Assembly (NCBI GenBank): GCA_026770585.1
Contig: MU646388.1
Span: 558,385 to 574,021, forward strand
Direction: 5' to 3'
DNA: 15,637 nt
Source: Baffinella frigidus
Lineage: Eukaryota > Cryptophyceae > Cryptomonadales > Baffinellaceae
In this document: positions 12,601-15,418 of the stretch, in pieces
How the letters are laid out: every line of letters begins with the position of its first letter
Position numbering within the stretch: the first letter of the stretch is position 1
The notes under the pieces: generated by a model
The model's database searches: none
The model's input: the letters and a program-made list of their open reading frames with translations, nothing else
What the model was told of the DNA's origin: nothing
Translations under genes and position numbers: made by a program

Positions 12601-15418
12601 TCTTCCTGCAGCGGCGTCTCCCTCGGGGAAGCTGGCGGGATGTTGACTGATGACGTGTCAGAATCGCCTTTGTTCGCAGCTGACTGCTGACGTGTCAGCA
12701 TCGCCTTTGTTCGCAGCTGGCTGTTGACGTGTCATCATGGCCTTTGTTTGCAGCTGACTGCTGACGCGTCAGTATTGGCTTTGTTCGCAGCTGACTGCTG
12801 ACGTGTCATCATCGGGTTTGTTGGCAGCCACATGCCCGCGTCGATCGGCACGCTCTCGGGCCTGCTCTCCCTCTCCATGGACGACAACCCCCACATGCAG
12901 GTCCGCCCTCTGCCACCTTTGATCGTTTTGAAGGAGGTCAGTTTTATGATGTGTACCACCAGAGCCGTTTTACACATCCTGGTTCAGGTTTTGGGGGTTC
13001 AGAGTTTAGGTTAGTGTTTAGTGTTTAGGCTTTAGGCTTTAGGCTTCAGGGTTAAGGGTTAGGGGTTAAGGGTTAAGTGTTAAGGGTTAAGGGTTTAGGG
13101 TATTCCGGGAGTCTCAAACTATGATGACGCAGGCCCGTCGAGCCCACCAGCCCCCCCAAACGAAGCACTTGGAGTGTTTAAGGAAGCACTTGGAGTGTTT
13201 AAGGAAGCACTTGGAGTGTTTAAGATGGAATGGTAAGGTCCCTGCACCGAAACGAGCGTCGCTTTATCTTAGTATACGTTGTATACTTGGTGATATACGA
13301 GTCTGGGTAGGTGACCTTTCGACATCCTCTTGTCTCGTGTCGCCTCCCCCGAGCCTTCGGGCGCTGGGGGGGCTTCCCATCCGGCCTTGTCCGCATGACC
13401 TGCATTTTTAGGTCCTAGTCCTACAAGGCCTTCACGGAAGGAAACACATGGTGGCCTGTTGGTTTTAATCAGTAGCAAACACCTTTCTCTCCCTCTTGAC
13501 ACTTTACAAAACTCCCCTCCCTGCTCCTAAAGTCCTCTATCCGCCCTAAAGTCCTCATCCATCCCTACACCAGTCACCGCCGATGGAGGTGTGCGTGAAG
13601 CCCTCTCAGCTCAAGATCCGCTGGTCTCAACCCCAAACCCCAAACCCCAAACCCCAAACCCTAATCCCTGAACCACAAACTCCAAACTCAAATCGCTAAA
13701 CTCTAACCTTAAACCCTTAACCCTAAACTCTAAACCCTAATTCCCGAACCCTAATCCCGAAACCTGAAGCCCTAAACCCTAAACCCCGAACCCTAAACCC
13801 GAATCCCTCAACCCTAAACCCTAAACCCCAAACCCCAAACCCCAACACCTGATCCTTAAACCCTAAACCCTGAACCCTGAACCCTAAACCCTAAACCCTA
13901 AACCCTAAACCCTATCCCAGGTTGCGCGAAATGCGCGCAGCGATAGTGGAGAGGACGGCAGACCTTTCTGGGTTCGAGCTTGTCGACGTTATTAGACAAC
14001 GCCTAAAGTCATCAGATAGTTGACAAGAAATATCTCAGGATCCGGCGGCTGGTCCTCGACAGTTCTCAGGAGGCGCGGAGGAAACCTCCCGCCCGGAATC
14101 CAGCCCGCCCAAGGTGTGGTCTGAGCGAAATCTCTTCCCTAAACCCTCAACCCCAAACCCCAAACCCTGCAACAGGCTGCGCGAAATGCACGCAGCGATA
14201 GCCGAGAAGACGGCAGACCTTTCTGGGTTCGAGCTAGTCGACTTTCCGAACGCGGTCTGCGACGTGTGGGAGGTCCGTTTTCGGCCCCCTCCTTCCACAG
14301 AACGGGCTGCGAATGATCACGAATAACCCTTAAGCGATAGGACCTACGACCCTACAGTAGGCAATCCGTAGGGACATAGGGGGGTGTCCCTACGCTCAGC
14401 GATCGCGGAGAAGACGGCAGACCTTTCTGGGTTTGAGCTAGTGGACTTTCCGGACGCGGTCTGCGACGTGTGGGAGGTCCGTTTTGCGGCCCCTTCATTC
14501 CCACGCCAGATGGCTCGAGGGAAACCGACGCCTTATCCACGCCAGATCTGGCGTCGTTGACTTAAGTATTCAGGGGATTTCCCCTGAAACATTTCAAAAG
14601 TGGATATTTCGAGCCCTCTGGCGTGGTCCTCTCGTTTACCTGGAAACGAGTGATCCAAAAGTCTGTGAGTCAATAGGCCTATTTCTGGAAAGTCTGTTAC
14701 CGAAAAGCGCTCGTTAGAAAGCACTGGGTAGAGAGACCCCCCCCTATCCTCGTGACGGAAGCTGCCAGCCCTGGATGGCTTCCCTGGGACCTAAAGCGGA
14801 TCAAATCGCCTCTACGCCCACCCCCCAGAAAGCCCCCCAGGGCTGGAAGCTTTCGAAACTAACATGTCGGAGGCTCGTTTTCGGCCCCCTTCTCCTTACC
14901 ATCGCGCCTGGAAACACGTGGTCCAAGAGTCTGCGAGCCGATAGGCCCACCTCGGAAAAGTCGGCATCGCTCTCTTGAAAACCCCAAACCCTAAACCTAG
15001 CTCTGTCCCACTTAGATTTGGGCTCCCCATAAATTCGCCCCCGATTCCATTTCACAGGTGAATTTTGACAACCCATGAAATTCACAAATGAAATGGGGTG
15101 GGGGGGCGAATTTATGGGGAGCACAATTCTAAGTGGGACAGAGCTAGTAAACCCTCAACCCCGATCTGTGTGGTACCAAACAGATCGGGACGCTCAACCC
15201 GAACCACCAGCCCTCAGAGTTGGAGCAAATTGTGTTTTTAACTCACTTGATTTGTACTGGAGGTCACCGGAATCCGGTGACCCGTGGTACAAACCAGGGG
15301 TCCCGGCAAAGAAGGTTTGATCCCACTCTTAGGGCTAGTAGAAACACTAAATCCCACTGTGGTACAGATTGAGACGCTCAACCTCTCGTCGAACCTGCTG
15401 AGCAAGGTCAGCGCGGGG
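182..15418 (+). CDS. Split LRR / Tudor-like / LRR protein gene, 21 exons seen, partial at both ends
   Basis: The coding pieces are 182-302, 761-830, 1449-1526, 2168-2291, 2782-2844, 3109-3216, 4165-4233, 4826-4919, 5526-5594, 6478-6569, 7455-7553, 8477-8576, 8755-8795, 9367-9429, 10137-10201, 10780-10822, 11877-11977, 12828-12900, 13574-13623, 14176-14272 and 15368-15418. They sum to 1671 nt (557 codons). Intron phases agree at all 20 junctions and the joined frame has no stop. Residues 1-131 and about 236-557 show LRR units (LxxLxLxxNxLxxLP type); about 147-200 resemble a Tudor/agenet barrel. LRR proteins of this class are usually cytosolic scaffolds; no signal peptide or kinase domain is visible, but both termini are missing. 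Partner and pathway cannot be told. A split into two genes between exons 4 and 5 is possible, but the frame continues across. Confidence 0.85.
303..356 (+). repeat. Telomere-like repeat at start of intron 1
   Basis: CCCTGAA and CCCTAAA heptamers follow the exon 1 donor almost directly. A second tract at about 683-750 leads to the exon 2 acceptor, so the intron is flanked by such repeats. Confidence 0.9.
357..410. repeat. Near-perfect 26-bp inverted repeat (hairpin)
   Basis: Arms at 357-382 and 385-410 pair with a two-base loop and one G-T type mismatch; the arms carry cggctccgattccctgg and its complement. The core (c)ggctccaattcc or its complement recurs singly at about 554-575, 1580-1597 and 1949-1964, and loosely at 1796-1813. 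It may be a small inverted-repeat element or its remnant. Confidence 0.85.
683..757 (+). repeat. Telomere-like CCCTAAA tract before exon 2
   Basis: Several uninterrupted CCCTAAA units degrade into CCCCTAC/CCCAAAC and then end in the CAG of exon 2. Units contain CTAAA/CTAAC, which match a loose branch-point sequence. Confidence 0.9.
761..830 (+). CDS. Exon 2: LRR unit
   Basis: A telomere-like tract leads into the acceptor at 758-760 (cgcaacag). The exon encodes KLSNLKNLHLNCNLL then SLLPDEIG, a textbook LRR continuing PPELG from exon 1. It enters in phase 1 and leaves in phase 2; the donor at 831 reads gttacc. Confidence 0.87.
855..900. repeat. Imperfect inverted repeat in intron 2
   Basis: acaaccccgtgta at 855 pairs with tacacacggggttgt ending at 900, with two extra bases in the right arm. 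The rest of the 831-1448 intron holds degenerate C-rich sequence and the tandem repeat described separately. Confidence 0.65.
1273..1359 (+). repeat. Four copies of a 15-bp repeat in intron 2
   Basis: aacctccgttaccgt occurs at 1273, 1301, 1326 and 1345 with purine-rich spacers (ggggagaaaagg and similar) of varying length. The exact conservation of the unit with variable spacing suggests recent spread or a bound motif. Confidence 0.85.
1449..1526 (+). CDS. Exon 3: LRR unit
   Basis: The acceptor CAG at 1446-1448 directly follows CCCTAAA-like repeats. The product is MCTALVDLQLSYNKLKQIP then DTFSNLT. Phase is 2 at both ends and the donor at 1527 reads gttaca. Three degraded copies of its 3' half lie downstream before exon 4. 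Confidence 0.87.
1672..1722 (+). pseudogene. Partial copy of exon 3 (3' half), first
   Basis: It matches exon 3 from the ctacaacaag segment through ccccgacacctt to the donor (ttcac|gtaaaa). There is no acceptor in frame. It lies between the real exons 3 and 4. Confidence 0.7.
1901..1938 (+). pseudogene. Partial copy of exon 4 core
   Basis: aaaacaacctgctcgagctg followed by ctttcaacgtgc matches the exon 4 segment that encodes QNNLLELLPTC, with a few substitutions. The match ends at once on both sides. Confidence 0.75.
1985..2144 (+). pseudogene. Two more degraded copies of exon 3 3' end
   Basis: 1985-2025 and 2104-2144 each resemble the exon 3 tail (acacc..cttctcaaatc.cac and acatccaccttatccaacctcac), followed by gt as in the true donor. 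They are separated by telomere-like repeats. Confidence 0.6.
2168..2291 (+). CDS. Exon 4: end of first LRR block
   Basis: The acceptor CAG is at 2165-2167 and the donor gtacca at 2292. The exon encodes CLTSCALQNNLLELLPTCLG followed by NMPRLRKLAFANNLWQMPQQ. The split codon joins exon 3 as ...SNLT|CLTS..., restoring the LRR spacing. It enters in phase 2 and leaves in phase 0. Reading through the donor meets a stop at about 2346-2348, so a retained intron would end the protein here. Confidence 0.86.
2450..2625 (+). repeat. Telomere-like tract grading into CCCCAAA and CCACAAA
   Basis: CCCTAAA units pass into runs of CCCCAAA and then CCACAAA. The ordered change of unit type shows local amplification of variant heptamers rather than random decay. 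Confidence 0.9.
2641..2755 (-). repeat. Telomere-like tract in reverse orientation
   Basis: G-rich units (cttcagg, ctaggg, tttaggg, ttaaggg) run on the + strand. With 12990-13100 it is one of only two blocks opposite to the otherwise uniform CCCTAAA orientation. It ends 26 bases before the exon 5 acceptor. Confidence 0.88.
2782..2844 (+). CDS. Exon 5: linker into Tudor-like module
   Basis: The acceptor gtgcag ends at 2781 and the donor gtgccc starts at 2845; both ends are phase 0. The 21 codons contain a charged linker (WSKRYMDDQ) and end in LSVGMK, the usual entry strand of Tudor/agenet-like modules, which exon 6 continues with VWARY. This is the least LRR-like junction and the place to test for two separate genes. 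Confidence 0.72.
3109..3216 (+). CDS. Exon 6: core of Tudor/agenet-like module
   Basis: The acceptor is CAG at 3106-3108 and the donor gtgcgt at 3217; both ends are phase 0. After VGMK of exon 5 it reads VWARYLKLRRFRAARVDAIN then ADGTLDLSYPFDHP. The order V-AR-...-ARV-AIN-DGT-LSY matches Tudor/SGF29/agenet-like barrels common in protist proteins (xARVxxINxDGTYDLxYDDG), although the usual acidic DDGD turn is replaced by PFDHP. Such modules often bind methylated residues or act as protein-binding folds; which applies here is unknown. Confidence 0.8.
3225..3650. repeat. AT-rich minisatellite region in intron 6
   Basis: Variants of a short unit around tagtctatacatctattg recur many times, then palindromic stretches such as atacgtatcgtatac follow. 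A fragment of inverted-repeat family A (ctacggtagg) is seen near 3371-3405. No coding potential is evident. Confidence 0.75.
3746..3897. mobile_element. Inverted-repeat element family B, copy 1
   Basis: About 30-bp imperfect terminal inverted repeats (aatttcatc...aagataactgaatcagtt on the left, the complement on the right) enclose about 90 bp of AT-rich sequence with no frame. The second copy at 12242-12372 shares internal words (aggaggttgaata, tagggcata). It looks like a non-autonomous MITE; no clear target duplication is seen. Confidence 0.75.
3949..4040 (+). pseudogene. Duplicated exon 7 with its intron end
   Basis: The block tacaaatttaaaacgcgccg, then tacaaaacgatttacatt and gtgtgcag, recurs before exon 7 at 4083-4164. 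The exon copy starts at 3997 and encodes IGLDKERDVHPVQP, close to the MGVDKERDVHPV of exon 7. It lacks the acidic tail and a clear donor; it could be an alternative exon. Confidence 0.75.
4165..4233 (+). CDS. Exon 7: last strand of Tudor-like module plus acidic linker
   Basis: The acceptor gtgcag ends at 4164 and the donor gttatc starts at 4234; both ends are phase 0. It encodes MGVDKERDVHPV, fitting the terminal strand seen in this fold (VxxxxIRPL-like), followed by an acidic stretch EPEEEGGEPT. A diverged copy of the same exon and its 3' intron end lies at 3949-4040. Confidence 0.78.
4240..4335 (+). repeat. Degenerate telomere-like tract in intron 7
   Basis: Units are mostly CCCGAAA and CCGGAAC variants. 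The intron continues to 4825 with AT-rich sequence carrying copies of the exon 8 junction. Confidence 0.8.
4460..4740 (+). repeat. Repeated intron segment with copies of the exon 8 5' junction
   Basis: gaacaggtttttgtaacgcc at about 4461 and gaacaagttattgtaaagcc at about 4634 match the true junction gaacag|gttattgtaaagcc at 4820. Each copy is followed by actaatctcatgtgaaaacg, then by similar sequence (gaatcaatgaaaattac, ttaatattacta, aaagat). Two intron-length duplications of about 175 bp are implied. Confidence 0.78.
4826..4919 (+). CDS. Exon 8: start of second LRR block
   Basis: The acceptor CAG at 4823-4825 was chosen over AAG at 4835-4837; both are phase 0. The product starts VIVKPLTDHERLVDF and ends AKTKCLDLSG, the first LRR strand of the second block. 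The donor gtactg at 4920 leaves phase 1. Copies of its 5' junction lie upstream and of its 3' half downstream. Confidence 0.83.
4992..5063 (+). repeat. 21-bp tandem repeat, four units
   Basis: catgtagag begins at 4992, 5013, 5034 and 5055, a strict 21-bp period, with variable AT-rich bases between. It lies in intron 8, between exon 8 and its 3' copy. Confidence 0.85.
5118..5160 (+). pseudogene. Copy of exon 8 3' half
   Basis: 43 bases match exon 8 (encoding RFHASAKTKCLDLS) almost exactly and end in a donor (tttcag|gtatgc). No acceptor lies at its 5' edge. The near identity shows it is young. The following 5161-5500 region holds a plus-strand open stretch without family resemblance. Confidence 0.82.
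5526..5594 (+). CDS. Exon 9: LRR unit
   Basis: Telomere-like repeat runs into the CAG at 5523-5525. The split codon gives LDLSG|FQITEFLDYDGF, closely parallel to LSGFELVDFP in exon 20. Phase is 1 at both ends and the donor is gttttg at 5595. Two shortened copies of its 3' end follow in the next intron. Confidence 0.82.
5704..5854 (+). pseudogene. Two copies of exon 9 3' end
   Basis: 5704-5730 (ggttcacatacgtcgtctct, then tcag|gtag) and 5820-5854 (atgttcaagtacgtcgcctc, then ctcaag) match the exon 9 end FKYVVSSG and donor. The second copy also repeats the following intron start (ttttgagcctc..cgaaacccg), so the duplications span the donor. Confidence 0.78.
5860..6015 (+). repeat. Telomere-like tract in intron 9
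   Basis: CCCGAAA, CCCTAAA, CCCTCAA and CCCTGAA units are mixed with little other sequence. It leads into the series of exon 10-like acceptors. Confidence 0.9.
6016..6297 (+). repeat. Series of decoy exon 10 starts
   Basis: The exon 10 junction CAG|GGTGGTTCACG is imitated at about 6016 (cgggtgattcac), 6061 (cagggtggctcaa), 6155, 6187 and 6218 (each cagggtggtccacta), and 6250. The 6250 copy runs on for 45 bases of exon 10 (GLTNLVLSYN) to 6297. The copies are separated by telomere-like heptamers. Confidence 0.85.
6317..6450. repeat. Imperfect inverted-repeat segment between decoy and real exon 10
   Basis: atctagat occurs at both ends, and the interior has facing words (caggtaaatttcatgggggg and ttcaagtttacctgtg with g-runs) and an AT palindrome (aataattatttataataatt). 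It may be a decayed short inverted-repeat insertion; no copy is seen elsewhere in the window. Confidence 0.45.
6478..6569 (+). CDS. Exon 10: LRR unit
   Basis: The acceptor CAG is at 6475-6477. The exon encodes WFTRGLTNLVLSYNLLSTLP then LSISRLEALT. It enters in phase 1 and leaves in phase 0; the donor is gtctgt at 6570. It is preceded by several copies of its own first bases, each with an acceptor-like sequence, and followed by a 3' copy at 6746-6801. Confidence 0.88.
6613..6696. repeat. (TA)n microsatellite in intron 10
   Basis: Nearly pure TA dinucleotides with CA and TTTA interruptions at the 5' end. It lies just after exon 10. Confidence 0.95.
6746..6801 (+). pseudogene. Copy of exon 10 3' half
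   Basis: agctgcaacctgctgtcgac and the following ctctcaatctcccgtctc match exon 10 (NLLSTLPLSISRLEA) with few substitutions. The 5' half and acceptor are replaced by telomere-like repeat. Confidence 0.82.
6820..7045 (+). repeat. Telomere-like tract rich in CCCTACA units
   Basis: CCCTACA is amplified here, unlike the CCCTAAA or CCCCAAA runs in other introns. Each intron tends to have its own dominant variant. Confidence 0.88.
7160..7265. repeat. AGTATAT minisatellite in intron 10
   Basis: A 7-bp unit agtatat is repeated more than ten times with flanking variants (tatggtatagt). It ends about 30 bases before the exon 11 5' copy. Confidence 0.92.
7296..7350 (+). pseudogene. Copy of exon 11 5' half with acceptor
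   Basis: tgcag|gtgctggacctgaggagc matches the exon 11 start and encodes VLDLRSNCLIALLDTLSPL in the same phase. It diverges before the second half. A donor-like tatg|gtaaat follows, so use as a cassette exon cannot be excluded. Confidence 0.78.
7455..7553 (+). CDS. Exon 11: LRR unit
   Basis: The acceptor gtgcag ends at 7454, the donor gtacac starts at 7554, and both ends are phase 0. It encodes ALDLRSNCLIALPETLSSL then TCLQTVDISFNNLT, continuing LEALT of exon 10 with exact LRR spacing. Three partial copies flank it: a 5' part before it and two 3' parts after it. Confidence 0.9.
7598..7718 (-). mobile_element. Inverted-repeat element family A, truncated copy A3
   Basis: It starts with the ccacacagcgg terminus and continues with ttcgaagggattttgaataa and ctacggtaggcaatccgtag as in full copies read on the other strand. 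It stops at 7718, where the next exon 11 copy begins, so the distal terminus is missing. Confidence 0.8.
7719..7763 (+). pseudogene. Copy of exon 11 3' part
   Basis: ctcacgtgtctccagaccgt continues to an altered donor (ctcactgtaca) and encodes LTCLQTVDVSF, then loses one base in the run corresponding to caacaacctc. It directly joins truncated element A3. Confidence 0.82.
7764..7880. repeat. AT-rich repeat of an acatattac unit
   Basis: acatatta(c/t) with caaa or taca linkers recurs, including repeats of the donor-like word acggtacaaaacat. It looks like amplification of the sequence just after the exon 11 donor. Confidence 0.7.
8183..8222 (+). pseudogene. More diverged copy of exon 11 3' part
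   Basis: actaacatgtctccaaactg then tcgacgtcagcttcaccacc matches LTCLQTVDISFNNL with several changes and no donor. It is older than the copy at 7719. The 7880-8182 stretch shows nothing recognisable. Confidence 0.68.
8393..8437 (+). pseudogene. Copy of exon 12 5' part with acceptor
   Basis: cag|gttcttccgtgtggactg then ggcgcgtccccacaa matches the exon 12 start (VLPCGLGASPQ). The two junctions are about 80 bases apart, with telomere-like heptamers before each. No donor follows the copy. Confidence 0.82.
8477..8576 (+). CDS. Exon 12: LRR unit
   Basis: The acceptor CAG is at 8474-8476 and the donor gtgatc at 8577. It encodes VLPCGLGASPQIKSLIAHHN then AFLLAPPHEILKQ, completing the repeat begun by DISFNNLT of exon 11. 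It enters in phase 0 and leaves in phase 1. A 5' copy, acceptor included, lies at 8393-8437. Confidence 0.84.
8580..8751 (+). repeat. Telomere-like tract filling intron 12
   Basis: CCCTGAA, CCCCAAA, CCCCAGA and CCCGAAA units make up nearly the whole intron from donor to acceptor. Confidence 0.92.
8755..8795 (+). CDS. Exon 13: short 41-nt exon
   Basis: A degenerate telomeric tract leads to CAG at 8752-8754; the donor is gttgcg at 8796. It encodes GAAVVARYLNGIHQ (first codon split with exon 12), bridging two LRR units. It enters in phase 1 and leaves in phase 0. It is short and was recognised through phase and repeat spacing; a full-length inverted-repeat element starts 15 bases after it. Confidence 0.72.
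8811..8971 (+). mobile_element. Inverted-repeat element family A, full copy A1
   Basis: 161 bp bounded by perfect 11-bp inverted repeats ccacacagcgg / ccgctgtgtgg. The interior has no reading frame and carries gtccctacgggttgcctacc. Copy A2 at 12079 aligns along its length. This is typical of a non-autonomous MITE. No flanking direct duplication is obvious, so the superfamily is open. Confidence 0.88.
8972..9215 (+). repeat. Direct repeat of about 55 bp, two copies
   Basis: Segments at about 8974-9028 and 9165-9215 share the order ctgtcgt..., accctcctgtttcctggtac / accctcttgtttactggtac and gaatcctactcggg / gaacctgctcggg. The function is unknown. The intervening 9030-9160 shows nothing recognisable. 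Confidence 0.65.
9290..9363 (+). repeat. Telomere-like tract before exon 14
   Basis: CCCCAAA and CCCTAAA units end as ccctaaacgcag, so the repeat itself supplies the acceptor region. Confidence 0.9.
9367..9429 (+). CDS. Exon 14: LRR unit
   Basis: CCCTAAACGCAG forms the acceptor at 9364-9366; the donor is gtgacc at 9430 and both ends are phase 0. It encodes ARKTGKLDWSGLGLCSLDTL followed by L, a repeat start similar to KCLDLSG and ADLSGF elsewhere in the protein. Two 3' copies lie downstream. Confidence 0.83.
9512..9771 (+). pseudogene. Copies of exon 14 3' end and donor
   Basis: 9598-9633 (ggggttgggcctttgctccc... with gtgacc donor) and 9738-9771 (ggcccctgctccctcgacgc, then gctcctc|gtaagt) match the exon 14 end GLCSLDTLL. 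A shorter one at about 9512 ends accctcgttag. The downstream phrase gtaagtttgccctcccgc, or a one-base variant, occurs three times (9523, 9772 and 9799). Confidence 0.78.
9554..9599 (-). mobile_element. Inverted-repeat element family A, truncated copy A4
   Basis: ccacacagcggacttcgaag then ggatttcaaacaaccctt matches one end of family A. It breaks off where the exon 14 copy starts at 9598; the bases tcg at the joint fit both partners. Confidence 0.78.
9656..10136 (+). repeat. Duplicated intron 14 3' region
   Basis: About 9656-9737 and 10036-10136 share ccgcacccctga.atttt, ac.ccagtttt and runs of tttggttt leading either to an exon 14 copy or to the exon 15 acceptor gtgcag. The sequence at 9840-10030 between them shows nothing recognisable. 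Confidence 0.68.
10137..10201 (+). CDS. Exon 15: LRR unit
   Basis: The acceptor gtgcag ends at 10136 and the donor gtacgc starts at 10202. It encodes VMLPEGDAALVVELYLDDNL then LT (last codon split). It enters in phase 0 and leaves in phase 2. Its last 29 bases recur exactly at 10281-10309. Confidence 0.86.
10210..10610 (+). repeat. Telomere-like tracts in intron 15
   Basis: Highly mixed heptamer variants (CCCCAAT, CCCGAAA, CCCTAAA) fill most of intron 15, interrupted by an exact partial exon 15 copy. The remaining 10611-10770 shows nothing recognisable. Confidence 0.88.
10281..10309 (+). pseudogene. Exact copy of exon 15 3' end
   Basis: 29 bases are identical to 10173-10201 (encoding ELYLDDNLL plus the split codon), again followed by gta. 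The 5' part is missing. Identity suggests a very recent event or gene conversion. Confidence 0.88.
10780..10822 (+). CDS. Exon 16a: LRR unit, one of two equivalent copies
   Basis: The acceptor gtgcag ends at 10779 and the donor gtctcc starts at 10823. The 43-nt exon encodes VLHPDVLSELLNLE after completing T of exon 15 (DDNLLT|VLHPDV). It enters in phase 2 and leaves in phase 0, so it cannot be spliced together with copy 16b without shifting the frame. Confidence 0.8.
10823..11190 (+). other. Intron segment between exons 16a and 16b, partly open
   Basis: This 378-base interval has no telomere-like tract, unlike nearly all other introns. A plus-strand frame is open over much of it but resembles no family. 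It is best read as unique intron sequence. Confidence 0.5.
11202..11244 (+). CDS. Exon 16b: alternative copy of exon 16
   Basis: It has the same 43-nt length, the same gtgtgcag acceptor (to 11201) and a donor gtaacc at 11245. It encodes VLHPDVLSELLNLE, identical to 16a; the three base differences (ttg/ctg, ctc/ctt, ctc/ctt) are all synonymous. Either copy can join exon 15 to exon 17 in frame, but not both. It is either a mutually exclusive exon or the main copy; the sequence does not decide. Confidence 0.75.
11254..11338 (+). repeat. 85-bp structured repeat, copy 1
   Basis: gtatacgttgtatacttggt then gatata, followed by ctctgggtaggtgac and the facing gtcgcctcccagag, predict a hairpin. It recurs at 13272-13354. 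It starts ten bases after the exon 16b donor. Confidence 0.78.
11500..11566 (+). repeat. 37-bp tandem duplication
   Basis: Thirty identical bases beginning acaaccccacatgtaaatag occur at 11500-11529 and 11537-11566, separated by cattcgt. A related word pair (acc/gtctaccctataatcattg) is duplicated at 11698 and 11746. Confidence 0.92.
11649..11696 (+). pseudogene. Copy of exon 17 5' half
   Basis: cggtgctgccataactacct and ggtctcagtgcacccgaacc then ttggcgcctt match exon 17 (RCC..NYLVSVHPNLGAF). The acceptor and first two codons are absent. The frame is still open. Confidence 0.82.
11877..11977 (+). CDS. Exon 17: LRR unit with probable GC donor
   Basis: The acceptor CAG is at 11874-11876. It encodes VIRCCRNYLVSVHPNLGAF then CPRLEQITLDGNRI. 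No suitable GT follows, but CAG|GCACTC at 11978 gives phase 2 and joins exon 18 as GNRIS|HMPASIG, restoring exact LRR spacing. The start is firm; the end depends on the GC donor reading. Confidence 0.78.
12079..12240 (+). mobile_element. Inverted-repeat element family A, full copy A2
   Basis: 162 bp bounded by ccacacagcgg and ccgctgtgtgg, same orientation as A1 and alignable throughout (gtccctacgg.ttgcctac.gtagg and cgaagyccgctgtgtgg). It lies directly next to family B copy 2, which begins at 12242. Confidence 0.88.
12242..12372. mobile_element. Inverted-repeat element family B, copy 2
   Basis: Termini ctgaatcagttcc / ggaactgattcag with further imperfect pairing out to ctcg/cgag. The interior shares aggaggttgaata and tagggcata with copy 1. 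It is shorter than copy 1. Confidence 0.75.
12437..12531 (-). mobile_element. Inverted-repeat element family A, truncated copy A5
   Basis: It starts in cacagcggacttcgaaggga with the outermost bases altered and continues to cataggggggttcct, then ends. The distal half is missing. Confidence 0.78.
12643..12827 (+). repeat. 37-bp tandem array ending at the exon 18 acceptor
   Basis: Five units of ctgactgctgacgtgtcagc then atcgcctttgttcgcag end at 12679, 12716, 12753, 12790 and 12827. Each ends with a T-rich tract and CAG, a good 3' splice site. The last end is exactly the exon 18 acceptor. Use of an earlier CAG would add multiples of 37 bases and usually shift the frame. Confidence 0.92.
12828..12900 (+). 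CDS. Exon 18: LRR unit
   Basis: The acceptor ttggcag ends at 12827, which is also the end of the last unit of a 37-bp tandem array. It encodes HMPASIGTLSGLLSLSMDDN then PHMQ. It enters in phase 2 and leaves in phase 0; the donor is gtccgc at 12901. Confidence 0.86.
12990..13105 (-). repeat. Second telomere-like tract in reverse orientation
   Basis: tttaggc, cttcagg, ttaaggg and tttaggg units lie on the + strand after exon 18. Together with 2641-2755 it is the only G-rich block. Confidence 0.9.
13155..13223 (+). repeat. 18-bp tandem repeat, three units
   Basis: aagcacttggagtgtttaag (with overlap) recurs at about 18-bp spacing from 13161 to 13223. The 13360-13560 sequence beyond the next repeat shows nothing recognisable. 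Confidence 0.88.
13272..13354 (+). repeat. 85-bp structured repeat, copy 2
   Basis: It matches the copy at 11254 (gtatacgttgtatacttggt; gtctgggtaggtgac; gtcgcctccc), with the loop changed more than the arms. It could be a short interspersed element or a structured RNA relic. Confidence 0.75.
13574..13623 (+). CDS. Exon 19: LRR unit, short exon
   Basis: CCCTACACCAG forms the acceptor at 13571-13573 and the donor gtctca is at 13624. It encodes SPPMEVCVKPSQLKIRW (last codon split), continuing DDNPHMQ of exon 18 in the way xNPLxxPP closes an LRR unit. It enters in phase 0 and leaves in phase 2. Confidence 0.75.
13628..13917 (+). repeat. Long telomere-like tract before exon 20 copy 1
   Basis: CCCCAAA, CCCTAAA, CCCGAAA and CCCTGAA units cover almost 300 bases, ending as ccctatcccag, the acceptor of the truncated exon 20 copy. 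Confidence 0.92.
13921..13987 (+). pseudogene. Truncated exon 20 copy 1, possible alternative exon
   Basis: The acceptor CAG is at 13918-13920 and the frame LREMRAAIVERTADLSGFEL then VD is open. The match ends at gac|gttatt, a possible donor that keeps phase 0, so it could replace exon 20 with a protein ten residues shorter. Compared with exon 20 it has three amino-acid changes. Confidence 0.75.
14176..14272 (+). CDS. Exon 20: LRR unit, complete copy of a triplicated exon
   Basis: The acceptor caacag ends at 14175 after a CCCCAAACCCTG tract; the donor is gtccgt at 14273. It encodes LREMHAAIAEKTADLSGFEL then VDFPNAVCDVWE. It enters in phase 2 and leaves in phase 0. It was chosen over the copies at 13921 (truncated 3') and 14392 (truncated 5', no acceptor) because only this one has both ends. 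Confidence 0.85.
14295..14391 (-). mobile_element. Inverted-repeat element family A, truncated copy A6
   Basis: It begins with a decayed terminus (ccacagaacgggctgcgaat) and continues through aataacccttaagcgatagg to acagtaggcaatccgtaggg, then joins exon 20 copy 3. The distal half is missing. Confidence 0.75.
14392..14476 (+). pseudogene. Exon 20 copy 3, 5' truncated
   Basis: It encodes SAIAEKTADLSGFELVDFPD then AVCDVWE and keeps the donor gtccgt, but has no acceptor because element A6 replaces the first codons. Of six base changes against exon 20, four are synonymous. Confidence 0.85.
14546..14975. repeat. Diverged direct repeat of about 130 bp in intron 20
   Basis: 14580-14715 and 14841-14975 share cctggaaacgagtgatccaa / cctggaaacacgtggtccaa, then gtctgtgagtcaataggcc / gtctgcgagccgataggcc. 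On the minus strand both read RLLDHxFPG, but with no gene context. It could be a decayed repetitive element or an old coding fragment. Confidence 0.6.
14997..15147. mobile_element. Inverted-repeat element family C
   Basis: 151 bp with long, slightly imperfect inverted arms starting ctagctctgtcccactta and ending taagtgggacagagctag; the arms continue through ggggcgaatttatgggga. The centre holds a smaller facing pair (ccatttcac / gaaatgg). ctag or ta at each border could be target duplications. It looks like a foldback MITE. Confidence 0.85.
15368..15418 (+). CDS. Exon 21: LRR unit, last exon in window
   Basis: The acceptor CAG is at 15365-15367. It encodes IETLNLSSNLLSKVSAG, joining CDVWE of exon 20 as a standard LRR strand. 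Two phase-0 donors fit, gtacga at 15419 and gtcagc at 15407; the later one is taken because it keeps the repeat longer. The gene must continue beyond the window. Confidence 0.75.

Noticed and set aside
12643-12827. CRISPR-like array
   Set aside because: The 37-bp units are head-to-tail with no unique spacers, in a eukaryotic intron.
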